This document shows positions 58,610 through 64,000 of a stretch of 64,000 bases of DNA, one piece after another. The position numbers were made by a program, and so were the translations under genes. A model generated the notes under the pieces. That model saw nothing but the letters and a program-made list of their open reading frames with translations. It had not been told where the DNA came from and ran no database searches. The stretch is from Rana temporaria (taxonomy: Eukaryota; Chordata; Amphibia; Anura; Ranidae), in contig NC_053490.1 of the NCBI RefSeq assembly GCF_905171775.1, positions 464,078,004-464,142,003 on the forward strand, read 5' to 3'. The stretch's first letter is position 1; each line of letters opens with the position of its first letter.

Positions 58610-58790
58610 TTACTGCAATACTTTTCTGTGAGAAACACTTGATTTTCTTGGGGGAAAAAATGGGGTGCCAACAATTTCGGCCATGACTGTACATGAATGA
58701 GGATCTCATTAATCCCCTCTTATGCTACTAACCATTGTCACTTTTTATTCATTATTTTTTGAGCTGCACTTCATTTATATTATAAAGGTT

Positions 58791-59463
58791 TCATAGTTGT
58801 CAGATCAGGTCAGTTACTGTGTGCTGGTTACTAAGACCACCTGGGCTAACACTGGTTCCTATTGGACAGCACATCCATATTTAAACTCCTTGTATAACTG
58901 CTGTAACATGAAAGTGGAGCTACTACAACAATGTAAGTTATCAGTAAAATGTAAAACTGGCCCATCTATTTATGTGAATTTTTTACTCAAGCATGCAATT
59001 ATTGAAACCTAAACCTAGGGGTGTAGTAATACAAAATTATGAGCTAATCAGCCTGTAAAACTGCATGTACAATCTTTGTGTGTATTGGGAGAACGGTCGA
59101 AAATGTTGTTTTTTTTCTTTAAAATGGAACAAAAGACTCAGAAAAATTCTGCAGTATGGGCAATAGCTTTCCCCAGAAAATACCTGAAAAAAATACCTAC
59201 TGTGATTTTCCAGGAGGGCTGCAATTAAAAGCCCTCCCCCAAAAATAAGCCCTAGTTTAAAGTGCTGCTAAAATACTAGAATCCAATCTATTACAGTAGT
59301 ATATAATGTGTATTATCTAATTGTGCCACATGCCTTCTTACAGCGCCGCTCGGTGCTCAGCTGGTCTCTGGCTGCTTTTCTCCTCTCCTCCCAGCTGTCA
59401 GCAGGAGATTTTCACAATTATATTACAGAAACCATACACAGTTTACATGATATAATACTGTAA
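58791..59463. other. Unassigned intron sequence
   Basis: No element ends or protein-like frames. Confidence 0.5.
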
Positions 59464-59864
59464 GGCCGCATACACATGATAGGATCGCCAGAGGAGAATG
59501 GTCTGAAGGACCGATTTCATCAGTCCAAACCGATCGTGTGTAGGCCCCATAGGTTCTTTGGACCTTCGGTCAAAAAATTGAGAACTTGCTTTAAAATTTA
59601 ACCAATGGACGCTTAAACGATAGGTCAAAACCGATCGTTGATGGTATGTAAAAGCATTGGTTAAAACCCGCGCATGCTCAGAATCAAGTCGACGCATGCT
59701 TTGGAAGCATTGAACTTCGTTTTTTTCAGCACGTCGTTGTGTTTTACGTCACCGCGTTCTGACACGATCGTTTTTTAACCCGATGGTGTGTAGGCGCGAC
59801 GGACCGGATCAGTCAGGTTCATCGGGACGTTCTCATCGGATGGACCGATCGTGTATACGCGGCC
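59464..59864. mobile_element. MITE family M, copy 9
   Basis: Ends GGCCGCATACACATGATAGG and CGATCGTGTATACGCGGCC; TAA at 59461-59463 and 59865-59867, the only copy with TAA rather than TTA. Family words 'gaatcaagtcgacgcatgc' and 'cagcacgtcgttgtgttttacgtcacc' are present. Confidence 0.88.
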
Positions 59865-60255
59865 TAATAGAGTGGATTTTAGTATTTTACAAGCACTTTT
59901 ACATGGTTCCACAGGGGATTCCTGCCAGACAGGGAGAGAGAGGGGGAGAGAAGACAGCACATTATATAAGACCTACTCCGAAAATAAGCCCTACTGTGTC
60001 TTTTGTTGCCAAATTTAACATAAGACCCAGGCTTATTTCAGGGAAATAATTTATTTATTCTGATCATCAACTTCATCAATTGGCCATAATTAAGTATTTC
60101 CCTGATTTACTTTTTCTGTATGAATGAATAACAGTCAATCTGGAAAGAAATCAGTTTAGTAACATTAACTTTAACACCCATCTTTACAGACAAATATACA
60201 AGCAGTTTCACAGCTCTGCAAATTCTTAATAAATATACCCCTAGTGTAACCATGA

Positions 60256-60939
60256 TGTAACGGAATGACCCGGGACACCCAGAGACTTTGTGCGGATGGG
60301 GGATACTCCTGTGTCAGTGTCACTGATAACTCTTGGGTCTGAGTCCACCCTGTGCCCTTTGGGCATGGGGTGGCAAGTGAATCATAATTCATGTATTACA
60401 TGAGATGGGACATCACTGATAGTTCGTATTGCAGGATTTTGAGATACTGCAAGATGTTGGCCCAACCAGTCAATAGTGACTTCATTCTATGATTAGCCCG
60501 GACTAGTGACATGCTAATTGAGTCAGGGCCTGGAAGACATTTCATTGTCCTGGTGTTGTAACGGACAGGTGTTAATCCAGGTCTGCTCCCAGACCTCTAA
60601 TTATGTAAGCTAAATACTGTTTATGTGTGGAATGTACTTGTCGGAGACGGAACGTCTGCCTAGGGAACTTAGTGTGTGATGGTGTTTTTGTTTGTTATGC
60701 TGTTAATGAAGGAATGTTTAGTAATTAGCCTTAGTGTGTGGGTGGGGAGTTGATTGTTCCTTTAATGCCTTGTACTGTATATAAGACTGAAAGAAACCAT
60801 TAAAGACATTACATTTGGATCAAGTACAGAGCTGTGTCTCGTCTTGATTCTGGGGAAAATGGGATACCTGTTGATTTGTCTGTGTGTCAGATGAGCTGTC
60901 GTAGTTGTTGGAAGGTCGTAAACGGTGGTGACCGTTACA
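60256..60939 (+). mobile_element. Solo LTR (684 bp)
   Basis: It starts TGTAACGG and ends CCGTTACA (TG...CA), with CATGA duplicated exactly at 60251-60255 and 60940-60944. TATATAA at 60778-60784 and ATTAAA at 60799-60804 are in the right order for promoter and polyadenylation signals of an LTR. No second LTR, primer site or gag-pol frame follows, so it is most likely left by recombination between two LTRs. The strand is taken from these signals. Ty3-type or retroviral origin cannot be told from the LTR alone. Confidence 0.88.
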
Positions 60940-60944
60940 CATGA

Positions 60945-61675
60945 CATTCATACTCGCAGTAATAGAAGGTGCTAAACAAAAAAAACTTGTCTCAAGATTC
61001 TCAACCTAGCACCTTTCTGAAGTTTCTGAACAACATTTCTGGACGACCTAGTCGAGGGCTAGGAATCCCACCCCTAGAATCTAGAATGCAGTAAGGTAAA
61101 AAAAAAAAAAAAACTTCTGCCACTACAAACCCTTTAACTTCAATTGTTCAATTAAGCTTTGACAATAAAACCTGGAAGTGATTGGTTTCTATGCAGAGAT
61201 GCACCAAATTTTGCACACTCGAGTACTAGTAAAAGTGGTTGTAAACACAAGTTTTTTCTACCTTTGTGCAGCAGCAGCACCAGGTCCTAACCCCCCCCCC
61301 ACCCCAATACTTACCAGAGCCCCCTCTCGATCCTGTGATGTCCATGAGAGCCATTGGCTCCTGCTGCTGTCTAATCACAGCCAGTGAGCCAATTCAGGAG
61401 ACAGAGGGGGGTGGGGCTGGGTTGTGTAAATTGATACACAAAGCACCGGGTCAGGAGCGGCCCTGCTTGGGTGCCCTCCACAGCAAGCCGCGTGCCCCCA
61501 CAGCAAGCCGCTTTTTGTGGGGGCACCTGTCAGGAAGGAGGGACCAGGAGCACCAGTGTGGGACCCTAAAAAGAGGAGGATCTGACTGCTCTGTGCAAAA
61601 CTATTGCACAGAGCAGTAAGTATAACATGTTTGTTTTTTAAAGGAAAAAAAAACAAGATTTTAATATCCCTTTAA
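60945..61675. other. Unassigned intron sequence with a repeat piece
   Basis: 61140-61230 ('ttcaattaagctttgacaataaaacctggaag') resembles a short repeat of the type seen near 63205. The rest is unassigned; the overlapping frames at 61266-61656 resemble nothing known. Confidence 0.45.
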
Positions 61676-62643
61676 ACTGCTTGCTGACCAGCGCACGACC
61701 ATATACGTCGGCAAGCATGGCACAGACAGGCAGAAGGACTTTATATTACGTCCAACTTAAGAGCGTGGCATTGTGGACACGCGTGCGAGCTCCGTGGAGC
61801 CTGACCGTGAGTGCCGCGGACTCGATCGCCGAGGGAATACCCCCGATCGTCTCACGGCAAGGAAGAATGGGAGATGCTGATGTAAACAAGCATCTCCCCG
61901 CTTTGCCTAGTGGCAACGACACTGATCACAGCTTCCTGTATCGGAAGCTGTGATCAATGTCTTGTCACGGGTAGCTTGGAAAAAGCGCCCAGAGGCGATT
62001 CAGTTTGCAATGCGTTGCGCTATACAAGTCATTCATTCATTCAGTCCCTCCCCCCTACAGTAAGAATCACTCTCTAGGGCACACTTAAACCCCTACAGTG
62101 CCACCTAGTGGTTAAAGTGTCCAATGTGTGTCCGATGTGTCCGCCATAATGTCGCAGTCATGATAAATATTGCTGATCACCGACATTTCTAGTAAAAAAT
62201 AATTATTAATAAAAATGTCACATAAAACTATCCCCTAATTTGTAGACGCTATAACTTTTGCGCAATAAATCAATAAACGCTTATTGCGACTTTTTTTTAT
62301 ACCAAAAATATGTAGAAGAATCGCATCGGCCTAAACTGAGGGAAAAAAATTGAATTTATATATTTTTTGGGATATTTATTATAGCAAAAGGTAAAAAAAT
62401 ATTGTTTTTTTTTTTTTCAAAACTGTCGCTCTATTTTTGTTAATGGTGCAAAAAATAAAAACCACAGAGGTGATCAAATACTACCAAAAAAAAAAAACGC
62501 TATTTGTGGGAAAAAAAGGACGTCAATTTTGTTTGGGAGCCACGTTGCACGACCGCGCAATTGTCAGTTAAAGCAATGCAGTGCAGAATTTCAAAAAGTG
62601 GCCTGGTCATTTGACTGCATAATGGTCCGGGGCTTAAGTGGTT
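61676..62643 (+). repeat. Repeat family R1, copy 3 (uninterrupted)
   Basis: It runs from 'ctgcttgctgaccagcgcacgacc' to 'gggcttaagtggttaa'. It is the reference for the other two copies, containing 'tttgtagacgctataactttt' without any insertion. Confidence 0.78.
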
Positions 62644-62906
62644 AATCTCCCCCTATGCAAGAGACAAAGGAAGACTGACACACTTGTGGAAGTGTCTGTT
62701 TCAGAAGCAAATGTCACCGTCAATTTCTCTTCAGTATTGGCGGAAGGGTGTTAAGTATAAATTTCCTGCTCTACAGCCATTGCATTTAATTAGACTTTTA
62801 GTTTGGTCACAGGGTCTCTTTAATATAAGATTGCCATAACTAAACTAACCCTAAAATATCAACAGCTCCAAATGACTTTCATGTATTTTTGCTTATTATT
62901 TTACAG

Positions 62907-62952
62907 GAACAGCTACAGTGACGTCAGTGAAGACAGCTGCTCTGAAAATTAG
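62907..62952 (+). CDS. ctps2: CTP synthase 2, last coding exon
   Basis: After the acceptor 'attttacag' the first base completes Arg, then NSYSDVSEDSCSEN and TAG (62950-62952). The Ser/Asp-rich tail with YSD.S.DS is the kind of end that CTPS2 has, and it separates it from CTPS1. The tail stops a few residues earlier than I remember for mammals. A possible alternative donor, 'atcag|gtaaat', lies at about 62985 in what would be the 3' untranslated region. The 38-kb distance from the previous exon is unusual but its phase fits exactly. Confidence 0.78.
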
Positions 62953-63098
62953 CTGCATTTAGTAGATTGTGAAGCTTGAATATCAGGTAAATGAAATTGC
63001 TGTCACGCTAATGACTGATAATATGCTAATAATGTTGTTCATGGCGCACTTACCAAAATTGTCTGTTGCAATGCCAGGTGTTGCATCCTTGAGTTGTA

Positions 63099-63104
63099 AA
63101 TAAA
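63099..63104 (+). terminator. ctps2: Possible ctps2 polyadenylation signal
   Basis: AATAAA about 147 bases after the TAG, followed 10-20 bases later by a T run, as expected of a 3' end. It is the first canonical signal after the stop. Confidence 0.5.
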
Positions 63105-63189
63105 AATACAACATGTTTTTTTTTTCAATCATGTAACTGGTGGGGGAAGTAGGTAATTTTTACACAATTTTAGATTTCTCTGCTCAGAA

Positions 63190-63370
63190 AAAGGAGACAT
63201 TCGCATTGATTTACTAAAGCCAAATAGGCTGTTCACTTTGCTGGGGAAATTTCTCTTAGTGAATGTGGTGAAATATAACTTTGCAAAGAATACCCAATCA
63301 TAGAAAAAAAAAAAAGCAGCATTTTTGCATGCACATGATTAAATGGTGTTTCCCTAAGCGCTCAGATTTG
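63190..63370. repeat. Short MITE-like repeat
   Basis: 'cattgatttactaaag' followed by 'tttgcaaagaatacccaatca' and 'gcatgcacatgattaaatg' is a style seen in decayed form near 26640 and 32742. Ends were not defined. Confidence 0.4.
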
Positions 63371-63397
63371 GAAAAATGTCGGATGTAAGTGAACATA

Positions 63398-64000
63398 CAC
63401 TATATTATCAAAAGTATTGACTCCTGCCTTTACACGCATATGAACTTTAATGGCATCCCAGTCTTAGTCATTATTGAGTTGGCCTACCCTCTGCAGCTAT
63501 AACAGTTTCAACTCTTCTGGGAAGGCTGTCCATGAGGTTTAGGAGTGTGTCTATGTGAATGTTTGACCATTCTTCCAGAAGAGCATTTGTGAGGCGAGGC
63601 ACTGATATGGATGAGAAGGTCTGGCTCACAGTCTCTGCTCTAATTCATCCCAAAGGTGTTCTATCGGGTTGAGGTCAGGACTCTGTTCAGGCCAGTCAAG
63701 TTCCTCCACCCCAAACTCACTCATCTATGTCTTTATGGGCCTCGCTTTGTGTACTTGTCCAAATCATTTGGTTGAGGGGTTCCAGTGAAGGGAACTCTTA
63801 AGGCATGAGCATACCAAGACATTTTGGACACTTTTACGCTCCCAACTATGTGAGAACAGTTTGGGGATGACCCCTTCCTGTTCCAACATGACTGCACACC
63901 AGGCACAAAGCAAGGTCCATAAAGACATGGATGAGTAAATTTGGGGTGGAGGAACTTGACTGACCTGCACAGAGCCCTGACCTCAACCCGATAGAACACC
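63398..64000. mobile_element. Foldback DNA transposon, cut by the window end
   Basis: The left end CACTATATTATCAAAAG follows a TA. 63650-63745 ('ggtgttctatcgggttgagg' to 'ctttatgggcctcgctttgtg') recurs inverted at 63900-64000, ending 'cctcaacccgatagaacacc'. That last part encodes PDLNPIEH, the Glu motif of Tc1-type transposases, so the element derives from a Tc1-like transposon folded on itself. The right end lies outside the window. Confidence 0.7.

Larger units (their letters stand above)
56757..58689 (-). mobile_element. Tc1-like element B
   Basis: Ends CAATCATGGCCGAAATTGTT and AACAATTTCGGCCATGACTG are inverted, with TA at 56755-56756 and 58690-58691. 'aaacatgtgt' words and 'gggaataaacatgtgtat' recur inside in inverted form. 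It contains a broken transposase on the minus strand and MITE copy 8 at 58000-58609. Confidence 0.92.
54036..58790. mobile_element. Foldback host element carrying two Tc1 insertions
   Basis: The left arm 54036-54510 is inverted in three pieces on the right: about 54830-54923, 56492-56754 and 58692-58785. Pieces match at 'gttccaacagcactcaaaggtaaaaac', 'taggtggtcagtg', 'ctgtctgtcat', 'gttggattttgctttatgg', 'catgaatgaggg' and 'ctactaaccattgtcac'. Each gap is exactly one Tc1 element with TA duplications. The centre (54511-54830) has 'cctatacgttttgtcatag' and 'gcgtaggggtggggcc', which recall decayed PLE ribozyme regions, so this may be a PLE arm pair. Confidence 0.85.

Noticed and set aside
24839..62906. 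A small EF-hand (S100-type) gene inside the ctps2 intron, as I recall for mammals
   Set aside because: No EF-hand loop or similar exon was seen on either strand.

Overview
The window is vertebrate nuclear DNA, most likely from an anuran amphibian and probably a true frog. It has split exons with GT/AG borders, no dense coding and a very heavy load of DNA transposons. I infer the frog assignment from the repeat types as I remember them; I could not run a database search.

Host gene: the only host gene I can support is the 3' end of CTP synthase 2 (ctps2) on the + strand. Two coding exons at 21153-21249 and 24694-24838 carry the end of the glutamine amidotransferase domain, including the HPE motif of the catalytic triad. 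A short last exon at 62907-62952 ends in TAG, with a possible AATAAA about 150 bases later. The intron between the last two exons is about 38 kb and is filled with repeats. No upstream ctps2 exon was recognised in 1-21150.

Layout: 1-9900 holds a 237-bp palindrome, interspersed repeats and several DNA transposons with 3-bp target duplications, one of them nested around a large foldback. 9902-16432 is a 6.5-kb Penelope-like retroelement (PLE) with 16-bp target duplications. Its two long terminal arms are inverted, each with a hammerhead-like ribozyme motif, and its reverse transcriptase/GIY-YIG gene is broken by a single in-frame TAG. 17100-24400 holds MITEs, a 23-bp minisatellite, a foldback and a hAT element with a second transposon inside, around the two ctps2 exons. 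24839-62906 holds hAT, Tc1, piggyBac, SINE/LINE-type and PLE remnants. It includes a 3.3-kb hAT-type element loaded with minisatellites (42074-45352) and a four-layer nest (54036-58790). 59464-64000 has another MITE, a solo LTR, the ctps2 terminal exon and an incomplete foldback transposon.

Nine copies of one palindromic MITE family with TTA/TAA-type target duplications are spread across the window. All transposase genes seen are broken. The most notable part is the PLE: near-complete, with inverted arms, ribozyme-like hairpins and signs of two compensating frameshifts in its first coding part.
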